A stretch of 43,049 nucleotides of DNA from Flavobacteriaceae bacterium PRS1 (GTDB lineage Bacteria; Bacteroidota; Bacteroidia; Flavobacteriales; Flavobacteriaceae). The stretch is taken from contig RDRZ01000019.1 in the NCBI GenBank assembly GCA_003709165.1, positions 1-43,049 of the forward strand, read 5' to 3'. The notes beneath the pieces were generated by a model that worked only from the letters and a program-made list of their open reading frames with translations, was not told the origin of the DNA and did no database searches. Positions 1-8,052 of the stretch are shown in pieces; position 1 is the stretch's first letter, and the number at the start of each line of letters is the position of its first letter. The position numbers and the translations under genes are program-made.

Positions 1-31
1 CTTGCTCTTTTTTGCTTAAAACACTATTTTT
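1..31 (-). repeat. 31-bp inverted copy of the ubiE 5' region at the window edge
   Basis: The reverse complement of positions 1-31 is identical to positions 1703-1733, near the start of ubiE. The identity runs to the very first base of the window and ends in an A-rich stretch (CATAAAAAAA against CATATAAAAA), which looks like a microhomology junction. It replaces the expected continuation of trkH and creates its stop codon at 16-18. A fold-back chimera from amplification or assembly is more likely than biology, but a real inversion junction is possible. Confidence 0.85.
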
Positions 32-219
32 TTATGACTTCTAGTAAAAATAATTGCAGAAATGCCTAATACTATTACTGTAATTCCAGATAAAAATAAT
101 TGAAAAGTAACACCATCTTTATAAATTAAACTTACTAAAGAAGCTACTAACATAAAGCTACCATTACATACTAATAGCAACCCTAAAAAATGAATAATAA
201 TTTTGTAGTTAAGCATCAT
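16..219 (-). pseudogene. trkH: TrkH potassium transporter, N-terminal fragment (truncated at left edge)
   Basis: This is the first part of the membrane subunit of the Trk K+ uptake system, which works with the cytosolic gating protein TrkA encoded just upstream. Only 67 residues are present, against roughly 480-500 for a full TrkH. Two hydrophobic segments are visible (about residues 5-30 and 38-60), followed by TRSHKK, where flavobacterial TrkH proteins normally continue. The last residues (IVF) and the TAA stop come from the inverted ubiE copy at 1-31, so the truncation is probably a junction artefact or rearrangement rather than a true short protein. It begins with two adjacent Met codons (219 or 216), 7 nt after the trkA stop, so the two are co-transcribed. 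The TrkH call rests on context and the remembered N-terminus of the family. Confidence 0.7.
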
Positions 220-226
220 TCATATA

Positions 227-1576
227 TTAATCGAAAAGAGCCTCTACCTTTTTAAGAGCACGAGGTAAACTGCAAACAACTACTCTGTCTCCAGCTTCAA
301 TTTTAAATCCACCAAGAGCAATAAGTCCTTCTTGATTGCGAATAACACCACCTATTGTTGCCGAACGTGGAAAATCTAATTCTCTAATTATTTTATTACA
401 TATTTTAGAAGTTGGTTTCACAACAAATTCTAACAACTCTACATTCATATTGTTAAGTTTTGTCATGGCAACGACTTCTCCTTTTCGTATATATCTAAAA
501 ATATTATTGGCGGCTAAAAGCTTTTTATTAATTAACGTATCGATACCAATAGAATGGGATATTTCAAAATAATCCATATTTTCTACTAATGCAATCGTTT
601 TTCTAACACCTTTAGATTTGGCAACTAAACAGGACATAATATTAGTTTCAGAGTTTCCTGTTACAGAAATAAAAGCGTCCATATCACTAATATTTTCTTC
701 ATCTAATAATTCTACATTTCTACCATCTCCTCTTATTACTAAAGTATTAGGTAACTCATCGGCAAGTTCGAAAGCCCGATCTTTATTTTTTTCAATAATC
801 TTAATATCAAACTTACTACGTGTTAAATTTTTAGCTGCTTTAGAGCCTATTCTCCCACCACCAAGAATCATAACATCCTTGATTTGAGTTTTAATTTTTC
901 CTGTGAGTTTACATAGTTCTTCATCTCCACCTTTTGAGGTTATAAAAACCACATGATCTCCTTCTTTAAAAACAGTGTCTCCTCGTGGAATAATAGTGTA
1001 TTGAGTTCCGTATCGCTGGATTGCTATTGGTACAAAATGAATTTCGGGAATTAGTTTTGCAGCATCTTTTACCGATTTACCAACAAATAAAGCTGTTCTT
1101 GATAAGTTTAAACCCAGCATGGTTAAAGCACCATTTTCAAACTCGTAAGTATCATCAAAAGCTGATTGATTTAATAGTAATTCAATTTCGGTAGCAGCTA
1201 AAGATTCTGGAGAAATTAATTCGTCTATACCAAATTTAATAAATCCGAGTTCCTCTTTGTGGTCAATAAACTCTGTGTTAGAAATTCTTGCAATCGTTTT
1301 TTTAGCTCCTAATTGTTTTGCTAAAACACAGGTTGTAATGTTTGCAGTTTCAGACGAAGTAACTGCTATTACTAAATCTGATATATGTACTCTGGCTTCT
1401 TTTAAATTAGAAATTGAAGTAGAGTCTCCTTTAATAACCCTAATGTCTAAACGATTATTGGCGTAATTTAGACTTTCTTTATTAGTATCTATTAAAGTTA
1501 TTTCCTGAGATTCGTAAGATAATAATTTTGCTAAATGAAACCCGACTTCTCCAGCGCCAGCAATAATAATCTTCAT
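227..1576 (-). CDS. trkA: Trk system K+ transporter NAD-binding/regulatory protein TrkA
   Basis: This is the cytoplasmic regulator that binds NAD(H) or nucleotides and gates the TrkH potassium channel. At 449 residues it has the doubled architecture of classical TrkA: RCK-N (about 1-120), RCK-C (about 140-225), a second RCK-N (about 230-345) and a second RCK-C (about 370-449). The two Rossmann glycine motifs are visible as GAGEVG near residue 7 and GGGRIG near residue 240. Acidic residues end the second strands (LIDTN and IIEKN), consistent with NAD binding. The ATG at 1576 starts directly on the first Rossmann strand (MKIIIAGAG), as usual for the family. trkH follows after 7 nt, forming a two-gene operon; a perfect TAnnTTTG element lies 26-33 nt upstream of the start. 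Confidence 0.96.
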   Translation of the reverse strand: MKIIIAGAGEVGFHLAKLLSYESQEITLIDTNKESLNYANNRLDIRVIKGDSTSISNLKEARVHISDLVIAVTSSETANITTCVLAKQLGAKKTIARISNTEFIDHKEELGFIKFGIDELISPESLAATEIELLLNQSAFDDTYEFENGALTMLGLNLSRTALFVGKSVKDAAKLIPEIHFVPIAIQRYGTQYTIIPRGDTVFKEGDHVVFITSKGGDEELCKLTGKIKTQIKDVMILGGGRIGSKAAKNLTRSKFDIKIIEKNKDRAFELADELPNTLVIRGDGRNVELLDEENISDMDAFISVTGNSETNIMSCLVAKSKGVRKTIALVENMDYFEISHSIGIDTLINKKLLAANNIFRYIRKGEVVAMTKLNNMNVELLEFVVKPTSKICNKIIRELDFPRSATIGGVIRNQEGLIALGGFKIEAGDRVVVCSLPRALKKVEALFD

Positions 1577-1601
1577 CTGTAATATTAATTATAAAGAATA
1601 G

Positions 1602-1609
1602 CAAATATA
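1602..1609 (-). promoter_or_regulatory. Putative -7 element of the trkA promoter (TATATTTG)
   Basis: On the minus strand this reads TATATTTG, an exact match to the Bacteroidota -7 consensus TAnnTTTG, and would start transcription about 20 nt before trkA. No clear TTG -33 element is seen at the usual 19-21 nt spacing, so this is a motif match only. Confidence 0.4.
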
Positions 1610-1678
1610 CTTTATTTTTAGGGATTTGAATATGAAATGTATTTCTTTGCATCAAATTAGTGACCATTAAAAATAGTA

Positions 1679-2410
1679 ATGTCCAGTAAAGTAAAGCCAT
1701 ATAAAAATAGTGTTTTAAGCAAAAAAGAGCAAGTTACCAATATGTTTGATACTATTTCTAAAGAATACGATAGCCTCAATAGAATAATTTCATTTGGCAT
1801 TGATGTAAAATGGAGAAAAAAAGTTGTTGATATTGTTGCTAAACACCATCCGGAAACCATTCTTGATATTGCTACAGGAACAGGTGATCTTGCTATAAAT
1901 CTTACTAAAACCAATGCTTCAAAAATTATTGGATTGGATATTAGTGAAGGTATGTTAAATGTTGGTCGTAAAAAGATTGCTAAAAAAAATTTAGAAACTA
2001 CTATTGAAATGGTAATTGGAGATTCTGAAAATCTAACTTTTGCTGATAATTCATTCGATGCAATAACTGTTGCTTTTGGAATACGTAATTTTGAAAATTT
2101 AGAAAAAGGGCTTTCAGAAATTTTACGTGTGTTAAAGCCAAATGGAATTTTCGTTGTTTTAGAAACTTCCATCCCAACAAAAACACCTTTTAAACAAGGT
2201 TATAAATTTTACACTAAAAGTATTTTACCTATAATTGGAAAGCTATTTTCTAGAGATAAATTAGCGTATTCTTATTTATGCGAATCCGCATCTGTTTTTC
2301 CTTATGGAGAAGCTCTTAACAATATTTTACATAAAACTGGGTTTACTAGTGCGAAAGCTTTACCACAAACATTTGGTGTAGCTACAATTTATAAAGCAAC
2401 TAAACTTTAG
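1679..2410 (+). CDS. ubiE: Demethylmenaquinone methyltransferase (UbiE/MenG)
   Basis: This SAM-dependent C-methyltransferase makes the last step of quinone synthesis. In this phylum the quinone is menaquinone, so the reaction is demethylmenaquinone to menaquinone. Its 243 residues match the family. Motif [13 protein letters not shown] (about residues 61-72), binds SAM. The family signatures follow: [18 protein letters not shown] near residues 30-47, the acidic GLDISEGML, and [13 protein letters not shown] at about 131-143. The ATG at 1679 leaves a short basic leader before VTNMFDTI, normal for Bacteroidota. porT starts 1 nt after the stop, so the two are very likely co-transcribed. Positions 1703-1733 in its first codons are the source of the inverted copy at the window edge. 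Confidence 0.96.
   Translation: MSSKVKPYKNSVLSKKEQVTNMFDTISKEYDSLNRIISFGIDVKWRKKVVDIVAKHHPETILDIATGTGDLAINLTKTNASKIIGLDISEGMLNVGRKKIAKKNLETTIEMVIGDSENLTFADNSFDAITVAFGIRNFENLEKGLSEILRVLKPNGIFVVLETSIPTKTPFKQGYKFYTKSILPIIGKLFSRDKLAYSYLCESASVFPYGEALNNILHKTGFTSAKALPQTFGVATIYKATKL
1703..1733 (+). repeat. Source copy of the 31-bp inverted repeat (within ubiE)
   Basis: This stretch is an exact reverse complement of window positions 1-31. Here it is ordinary ubiE coding sequence in the first 20 codons, so this copy is the native one and the copy at the window edge is the displaced one. Confidence 0.85.
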
Positions 2411-2411
2411 A

Positions 2412-3140
2412 ATGAAAAAAATATTTGTAATACTATCTTTTTTATTTGCGTTGCAAACTGTTTCGGCACAATTGTTTAGTAAAGAAAAAATATTGAAAGA
2501 TGCAAATGGAGGAAAAGGAACATTAGATAATAATTTATTAAGATGGGGTTATTTTCTTGGCTTTAATAACTACGATTTTAATTTTGATTATAATCAAAAT
2601 CTCGGAGATATTCAAGTATTAAAATCTGTTGGTTTTAATGTAGGTTTAATTGGAAACTTACGTATTAACGAGTTTTTAGATTTAAGATTAGAGCCAGGAC
2701 TAATTATAACAAAAAGAGAGCTTAATTACCCTTCTAGTTTTTTTCAAGGTATGAGTTTTAATCCGAATGATTTAATACGAGAAGTACGCTCGACTTATAT
2801 ACATATTCCGCTATTGTTAAAAATATCTACCAAGCGTGTTAGCAACTTAAAACCTTTTATTGTGGGTGGCTTTTCTACCACATTAAATTTATCGAGTAAT
2901 GAAGATAATCCCGACGATAATAGTGTTGGACAATTTAGAACAAAAACAAACGTCTTTTTTTATGAGCTGGGTTTTGGCATAGATTTTTATTTGAGTAATT
3001 TTAAATTTACACCTTCAATTCGTGGCGTATTTGCGTTAAATGATGAGTTGGTAAAAGATTTAGATCCAAATAGTCCTTGGACAAGTAATATTAAATCTAT
3101 GAAAACCAGAGGCTTATTTATCAACTTTACGTTTCAGTAA
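2412..3140 (+). CDS. porT: PorT/SprT-like outer-membrane beta-barrel protein (type IX secretion)
   Basis: A 242-residue outer-membrane protein of the PorT family, a component of type IX secretion and gliding in Bacteroidota (called SprT in Flavobacterium). It begins with a clear signal peptide (KKIFVILSFLFALQTVSA, cut after about residue 19). It then shows alternating beta-strand sequence rich in Tyr, Phe, Asn and Asp, with recurring lengths expected of an outer-membrane barrel, and it ends in an aromatic-rich strand (TRGLFINFTFQ) with a terminal Phe-Gln. The gene follows ubiE by 1 nt, an arrangement I recall from other Flavobacteriaceae. Assignment to PorT rather than a generic barrel rests on the N-terminal region (LLRWGYFLGFNNYDFNFDY) and this context; function is inferred. 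Confidence 0.82.
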   Translation: MKKIFVILSFLFALQTVSAQLFSKEKILKDANGGKGTLDNNLLRWGYFLGFNNYDFNFDYNQNLGDIQVLKSVGFNVGLIGNLRINEFLDLRLEPGLIITKRELNYPSSFFQGMSFNPNDLIREVRSTYIHIPLLLKISTKRVSNLKPFIVGGFSTTLNLSSNEDNPDDNSVGQFRTKTNVFFYELGFGIDFYLSNFKFTPSIRGVFALNDELVKDLDPNSPWTSNIKSMKTRGLFINFTFQ

Positions 3141-3303
3141 TTATGTAGTACCTAAAGTTAAAAGTATTTAGAGTACACTAAATTGAATGAATGCTTTTCA
3201 ACTAAAATTAAACTTTGGAGTTATCTAATAATCTGCCCTCGATTTTTCATATTTGAATAACTTTAAGTAATTATAACTTTAACATACTTTAAGTACTAAA
3301 TAG

Positions 3304-4035
3304 TTACAAAGTTCTTCTTTTAAACTCACTTAACAAAATAGCAGCTGCGTTTGCCACATTTAAGCTTTCAGCCTCTTGTATATCTCCAAATCTTGGTATA
3401 GAAATCCGATCTGTAATTTGAAATTCTACTTGTTTGCAAATACCATTCGCTTCATTTCCTAACACTAAAATTCCAGAGTTAGGCAACTTCAAATTATAAA
3501 TAGTTTCGCCATTCATAAATGCTCCAAATTTTTGAATGCCTTTTTGTGCAGACAAGAAACTCTCTAAATCTAAATAAGACACATTAACTCTTGTAATAGA
3601 ACCCATTGTAGCTTGTATTACTTTTGGGTTATAAATGTCAACTGTGTCTGTATTGCAAACCAAATCTTTAACTCCAAACCAATCACACAATCTAATAATT
3701 GTTCCTAAATTTCCAGGGTCTCTTACATCATCTAATGCCACAATAAGATTATTAAAATCTATAGGTTTTGGTTTTGAAATTTTAAATACGGCTAATGCCA
3801 CATTTGGTGTCTTAAAAAAACTTATAGTGTTTAGTTCCTTTGGTGTGATTGTTGTTTGTAAAACATCTGAAACATCGAATTCTAACGTAGTTGTAAAGAG
3901 TTGATTTAACTGTAATTTAGAATTTAAAAATTCAAGAATAGCCTTTTTACCTTCAACTACAAATAGCTGATGTTGTAAACGGTACTTTTTTTGTTTTAAA
4001 CTCCTTATTAGTTTTATTTGATTTTTACTCAACAT
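3304..4035 (-). CDS. TrmH/SpoU-family RNA 2'-O-methyltransferase
   Basis: A SPOUT-fold methyltransferase that adds a 2'-O-methyl group to rRNA or tRNA; the target cannot be told from sequence. The 243 residues contain an N-terminal substrate-binding domain (about 1-90, with SKNQIKLIRSL and QLFVVEGKKAI) and the knotted catalytic domain. All three SpoU motifs are visible: motif 1 LDDVRDPGNLGTIIRLCDWFG (about 101-121, with the conserved Asn and Arg), motif 2 LVLGNEANGI (about 185) and motif 3 ISIPRFGDIQEAESLNVANAA (about 205-225). The gene is transcribed divergently from tamL. Locally it stands alone, facing porT across a 163-bp gap in which I see no terminator of good quality. Confidence 0.93.
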   Translation of the reverse strand: MLSKNQIKLIRSLKQKKYRLQHQLFVVEGKKAILEFLNSKLQLNQLFTTTLEFDVSDVLQTTITPKELNTISFFKTPNVALAVFKISKPKPIDFNNLIVALDDVRDPGNLGTIIRLCDWFGVKDLVCNTDTVDIYNPKVIQATMGSITRVNVSYLDLESFLSAQKGIQKFGAFMNGETIYNLKLPNSGILVLGNEANGICKQVEFQITDRISIPRFGDIQEAESLNVANAAAILLSEFKRRTL

Positions 4036-4100
4036 ACAAACCGATATTTACATTACTTACGACTTAATTATTTTAATCTTTTTTTTCAGAGGAAATAATG

Positions 4101-4108
4101 TATTTTTG
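4101..4108 (+). promoter_or_regulatory. Putative -7 element of the tamL promoter (TATTTTTG)
   Basis: Exact match to TAnnTTTG in the divergent trmH-tamL spacer, predicting a start near 4115 and a leader of about 45 nt. The -33 element is not recognisable. Confidence 0.4.
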
Positions 4109-4158
4109 AACCTATAATTAGGTGTTATAATTTATAAATCTAAACTTATTTTTTTTAG

Positions 4159-6699
4159 TTGAAACAAACTCTAGTAAAAATATCATTATTTATATTAATT
4201 ACATTGGTTATCACATCTTGTAATGTTATAAAAAGGGTTGGAGAAAACGAACATTTATTAACACAAACTTCGGCTTATGTCAATGGTAAAAAAAATGCAA
4301 CCGAAGAAATAAACAACCTCATCTCTCAACATCCAAACAGTAAATTATTAGGCTTCCCGTTACGTTTGCATATTTATAATTTAGCACGCGAAAACAGAGA
4401 TTCGTTGTTTGAAGTTTGGTTAGATAAGAAGCCTGAACGCAGAGAACGCTTAACAAAAAAATTATCTAAAAAACAGGTAGATCGGTTAAAAAACTCTTCC
4501 ATTGGATTTAACAATTGGTTACGTAAAACAGGTGAAGCTCCTGTCATTGTTGATACTTTAAGAACTCGTGAGTCTAAAAACAGATTAAACGGTTATCATA
4601 TTGTAAATGGTTGGTTTGATGTTGAAACCAGTACTGAAATAACAAAAAACAATAACCAACGTGCTACTATTGATTATAATGTTGCAACAGGCAACCCTTA
4701 TATTTTAGATTCTCTTTCAACAGATATTACCTCACCAATAATTGACTCTCTTTATCAACAATCAAAAGAAAATTCTCTAATAAAGAAAGGTGAGAAATGG
4801 CGATTAATTAATTTTGAAAATGAACGAGATAGGTTAACCGAAAGTTTTAGGAATTCGGGAGTATATTATTTCACACAAGACGCTATTACATTTGAGCATG
4901 ATACTATTGGTACTAATAAAAGAGTAAACAATATTACTCAAATACGAAATAGAATTATTCGAAATGAAGATTCTGTAGCTTTAGTTCCTTTCAAAGTATA
5001 TAAGATAAAAGAGGTCAACATCTATACAGATGATACTTTTGATATAGAAAGCAACCCCTTACAAGACTCTATTAGTTACGATGGTTATAACCTATACAGT
5101 TATGGCAAGATGAAGTATCGCCCAAGAGCATTAACAGATGCTGTATTTATTTCTAAAGGAAGCATTTTTAAAGAAATAGATCATGCAAGAACTTATCGCT
5201 TTTTAAATGAACTAAAAACTTTTAAATACCCAAAAATTGATTACTTTGAAAACGAGAATGATACAACCTTAACGGCAAATATTTATTTAAAACCTTTAAA
5301 AAAGTATGTATTGGGTTTTGATCTGGATGTTACACAAAGCAATATTCAAACTCTTGGCTTTTCATTTAGTACATCACTATTTATTCGTAATATATTTAGA
5401 GGTGCTGAAACATTAGAGGTATCTGCTTTCGGTACTATTGCTGCTTCAAAAGATGGTGCTAATGATGAAAATAAATTTTTTGATATTAATGAATTAGGAG
5501 CTAATTTAAAGCTAACTATTCCTAGATTCTTTTTCCCTTTTAAAACCGAAAAAATCATCCCCAAAACAATGTCTCCTAGCACAAGAATTAGCCTTGGGTT
5601 TACGAGCCAAACAAACGTTGGTTTGGATAAGCAAACTGTTAGCGGTATTTTTAATTATCGCTGGACTCCATCACAAACACTTACACATAGTTTAGATTTT
5701 TTCAATATTCAGTATGTAAGAAACCTTAATCCAGAAAATTATTTTAATGTCTATTCAAATTCTTATGATAGCTTAAACGATATTGCTCAAGTATATAATG
5801 AAGACCCATTAAATGTTGATCCATCTGGAAATTTGATTATCCCAAATGGTACTGATGATTTTATATCTGAAGTTTTAAACGAAGAAACGCAATTAGCACC
5901 TGAAGATGACGACTACCAGATCGTAAATAATATTGACGAACGAAAACAACGATTAACTGAAGACAATCTTATTTTTGCTTCTAATTTTAGTTATATAAAA
6001 GACAAGCGTGAAAGTTTATTCGATGAAGACTTTTCAATTTTTAAAGCAAAATTTGAGCTTGCCGGAAATGTACTTGCAAGTATTTCTAAAATTTTAGACC
6101 TTAAAAAAAATAGTGATAATCCCTATGAATTATTTGGAGTTGCCTATTCACAATATGCCAAAATAGAATTCGATTATATAAAACATTGGAGTTTTGGTAA
6201 AGATAAAGTACTTGCCATACGAAATTTTTTCGGCATTGCAATTCCTTATGGTAATTCCAGTAATATTCCTTTTACAAAAAGTTTTTTTGCAGGAGGAGCT
6301 AACGATAATCGCGCTTGGACAGCTTACGATTTAGGACCAGGCAGCTCTGATCGTCTTGACGAATTTAATGAGGCTAATATGAAGTTATCATTTAGTGTCG
6401 AATATCGTTATAATTTATTCGGTAATGTAAATGGTGCATTTTTTATAGATGCTGGTAATATTTGGAACGTACTTGACGATGTCACAGACGACAATGCAAC
6501 ATTTAATGGATTAGCTTCCTTAAAAGATATTGGTATTGGCTCTGGTTTTGGTTTACGTTACGATTTTGGCTTCTTTGTACTTCGTTTAGATATTGGATTT
6601 AAAACTTACGACCCTTCTTATCAAGAACAAAATAGATGGTTTAACGATTATAATTTTGGTAATGCCGTCTATAACATTGGAATTAATTACCCTTTCTAG
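4159..6699 (+). CDS. tamL: Translocation and assembly module lipoprotein TamL (BamA/TamA-like, Omp85)
   Basis: An 846-residue Omp85-superfamily outer-membrane protein. The N-terminus is a lipoprotein signal (ISLFILITLVITSCNV) with the lipobox cysteine near residue 21, the feature that distinguishes the Bacteroidota TamL form from ordinary BamA. Residues about 30-400 would form POTRA-like domains (for example FKVYKIKEVNIYTDD and FISKGSIFKEIDHARTYRF). The rest is a C-terminal barrel with the conserved FFAGGANDNRAWTAYDLGPG segment (about 710) and an ending (YNIGINYPF) that closes on Phe. TamL is thought to act with TamB in outer-membrane biogenesis; tamB is not in the window. The start codon is TTG at 4159, chosen because it gives a complete signal peptide and no ATG lies nearby in frame. 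The acidic segment at about 575-600 (EDDDYQIVNN) is a likely extracellular loop. Confidence 0.88.
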   Translation: MKQTLVKISLFILITLVITSCNVIKRVGENEHLLTQTSAYVNGKKNATEEINNLISQHPNSKLLGFPLRLHIYNLARENRDSLFEVWLDKKPERRERLTKKLSKKQVDRLKNSSIGFNNWLRKTGEAPVIVDTLRTRESKNRLNGYHIVNGWFDVETSTEITKNNNQRATIDYNVATGNPYILDSLSTDITSPIIDSLYQQSKENSLIKKGEKWRLINFENERDRLTESFRNSGVYYFTQDAITFEHDTIGTNKRVNNITQIRNRIIRNEDSVALVPFKVYKIKEVNIYTDDTFDIESNPLQDSISYDGYNLYSYGKMKYRPRALTDAVFISKGSIFKEIDHARTYRFLNELKTFKYPKIDYFENENDTTLTANIYLKPLKKYVLGFDLDVTQSNIQTLGFSFSTSLFIRNIFRGAETLEVSAFGTIAASKDGANDENKFFDINELGANLKLTIPRFFFPFKTEKIIPKTMSPSTRISLGFTSQTNVGLDKQTVSGIFNYRWTPSQTLTHSLDFFNIQYVRNLNPENYFNVYSNSYDSLNDIAQVYNEDPLNVDPSGNLIIPNGTDDFISEVLNEETQLAPEDDDYQIVNNIDERKQRLTEDNLIFASNFSYIKDKRESLFDEDFSIFKAKFELAGNVLASISKILDLKKNSDNPYELFGVAYSQYAKIEFDYIKHWSFGKDKVLAIRNFFGIAIPYGNSSNIPFTKSFFAGGANDNRAWTAYDLGPGSSDRLDEFNEANMKLSFSVEYRYNLFGNVNGAFFIDAGNIWNVLDDVTDDNATFNGLASLKDIGIGSGFGLRYDFGFFVLRLDIGFKTYDPSYQEQNRWFNDYNFGNAVYNIGINYPF

Positions 6700-6790
6700 T
6701 TTTTAATATTTTCTTAAAAACTATAACGATTTCGTGTGTTTTTCAGCATAACAAACTGATATTCCACCTCCTTATTGTTTAAAAATTGAT

Positions 6791-6798
6791 TAATTTTG
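6791..6798 (+). promoter_or_regulatory. Putative -7 element of the fbaA promoter (TAATTTTG)
   Basis: Exact match to TAnnTTTG about 34 nt upstream of the fbaA ATG, in the gap after tamL. A TTG lies at 6775-6777, but its 13-nt spacing is shorter than the usual 19-21, so the assignment is tentative. Confidence 0.4.
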
Positions 6799-6831
6799 AA
6801 ATCGTAATATCTTAACTTAAAAAGTAATAAA

Positions 6832-7899
6832 ATGAGTCATAATATCAAAGCTGGAGTAGCTACAGGAAAAGAAGTTCAAGACATTTTTAAATATGCTAAA
6901 GAAAAAGGCTTTGCATTGCCAGCAGTTAATGTAATTGGCTCAAACACTATTAACAGTGTTTTAGAAACTGCCAGAGATTTAAATGCTCCTGTGATTATTC
7001 AATTTTCAAATGGTGGAGCAGCCTTTAATGCAGGTAAAGGATTAAGCAATGAGAATCAAAAAGCTGCAATTGCAGGTGCTATTATTGGTGCAAAACACAT
7101 TCATTTATTGGCCAAAGAATATGGTGTTCCTGTAATTTTACATACAGACCATTGTGCGAAAAAACTGTTGCCTTGGATTGATGGTTTATTAGATGCAGGC
7201 GAAAAACATTACGCCGAAACAGGAAAACCTCTTTACAGTTCGCACATGATAGACCTTTCTGAAGAGCCTATCGAAGAAAATATTGAAATCTGCAAACACT
7301 ATTTAGAACTTATGGCAAAAATGGGAATGACTTTAGAAATCGAACTCGGAATTACTGGTGGTGAAGAAGATGGTGTAGATAATACAGATGTGGACGATTC
7401 TAAATTATATACTCAACCTGAAGAAGTAGCTTATGCTTACGAAGAATTAAGCAAAATTAGCAATCAGTTTACAATAGCTGCAGCTTTTGGTAACGTTCAT
7501 GGAGTTTATAAACCTGGAAATGTAAAATTAACACCAAAAATTCTTAAAAACTCTCAAGAACATATCTCTCAAAAATTTAATGTCGAACATAATCATATCG
7601 ATTTTGTATTTCATGGTGGCTCTGGTTCTACAGTCGAGGAAATAAGAGAAGCTATTGGTTATGGTGTTATAAAAATGAATATCGATACAGATATGCAATA
7701 CGCTTTTATGTCTGGTATTCACAATTATTTTAAAACTAACAAAGATTACTTACAATCTCAAATAGGAAATCCCGAAGGCAGCGATATGCCAAATAAAAAG
7801 TATTACGATCCTAGAAAGTGGCTTCGAAAAGGTGAAAATACTTTTGTAGAACGATTAAAACAAGCCTTTCATGACCTCAATAATGTAAATACTCTTTAA
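6832..7899 (+). CDS. fbaA: Class II fructose-bisphosphate aldolase
   Basis: This zinc-dependent aldolase cleaves fructose-1,6-bisphosphate to glyceraldehyde-3-phosphate and dihydroxyacetone phosphate, and acts in reverse in gluconeogenesis. Its 355 residues match the class IIA enzymes of the E. coli FbaA type. Visible active-site elements are LHTDHC with the catalytic Asp106 and zinc ligand His107, EIELGITGGEEDGVD (about 174-188, with a zinc-site Glu), FGNVHGVYKPG (about 220, second zinc His), FVFHGGSGS (about 259, third zinc His and phosphate-binding Gly-Ser) and MNIDTDMQYAF (about 282). The ATG at 6832 gives the normal N-terminus. A TAnnTTTG element lies upstream, so it probably has its own promoter after tamL. 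A repeat element fills the gap before accD. Confidence 0.97.
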   Translation: MSHNIKAGVATGKEVQDIFKYAKEKGFALPAVNVIGSNTINSVLETARDLNAPVIIQFSNGGAAFNAGKGLSNENQKAAIAGAIIGAKHIHLLAKEYGVPVILHTDHCAKKLLPWIDGLLDAGEKHYAETGKPLYSSHMIDLSEEPIEENIEICKHYLELMAKMGMTLEIELGITGGEEDGVDNTDVDDSKLYTQPEEVAYAYEELSKISNQFTIAAAFGNVHGVYKPGNVKLTPKILKNSQEHISQKFNVEHNHIDFVFHGGSGSTVEEIREAIGYGVIKMNIDTDMQYAFMSGIHNYFKTNKDYLQSQIGNPEGSDMPNKKYYDPRKWLRKGENTFVERLKQAFHDLNNVNTL

Positions 7900-7906
7900 A
7901 ATAATT

Positions 7907-8012
7907 TGGGCGTTACCACTAAATTAAAAACAAAATTTTAATTTAGCGGTCAGGCTTTCGCAACTCGCTTCCCAAAAAGGGAGAGCTCAAACAAATTGCT
8001 TAATCCTTAACA
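7907..8012 (+). repeat. Degenerate flavobacterial intergenic repeat (GGGCGTTAC...TAATCCTTAACAC)
   Basis: The spacer between fbaA and accD begins with GGGCGTTAC, continues with GCGGTCAGGCTTTCGC, and ends with TTGCTTAATCCTTAACAC. I recognise this order of blocks as a worn copy of a common Flavobacteriaceae intergenic repeat (GGGCGTTACCC, GTCGGGCTTTCCGC, a variable middle, TCAATCCCTAACGC). A 15-bp stem with one mismatch (7915-7929 against 7936-7950) follows the first block. CCCAAAAAGGGAGAGCTC supplies a smaller fold. The family identification is from memory, not a search. Confidence 0.55.
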
Positions 8013-8052
8013 CAAACTAGATGAAGATAAAAATCTAAAATCGTAAATTATT

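Noticed and set aside
1657-2172. 171-codon open frame opposite ubiE
   Set aside because: It is the antisense shadow of a clear ubiE gene, has no recognisable domain, and its sequence is biased as expected from the complementary strand.
3141-3303. Small RNA or gene in the porT-trmH gap
   Set aside because: The gap is 163 bp of AT-rich sequence without a convincing hairpin, promoter or ORF.
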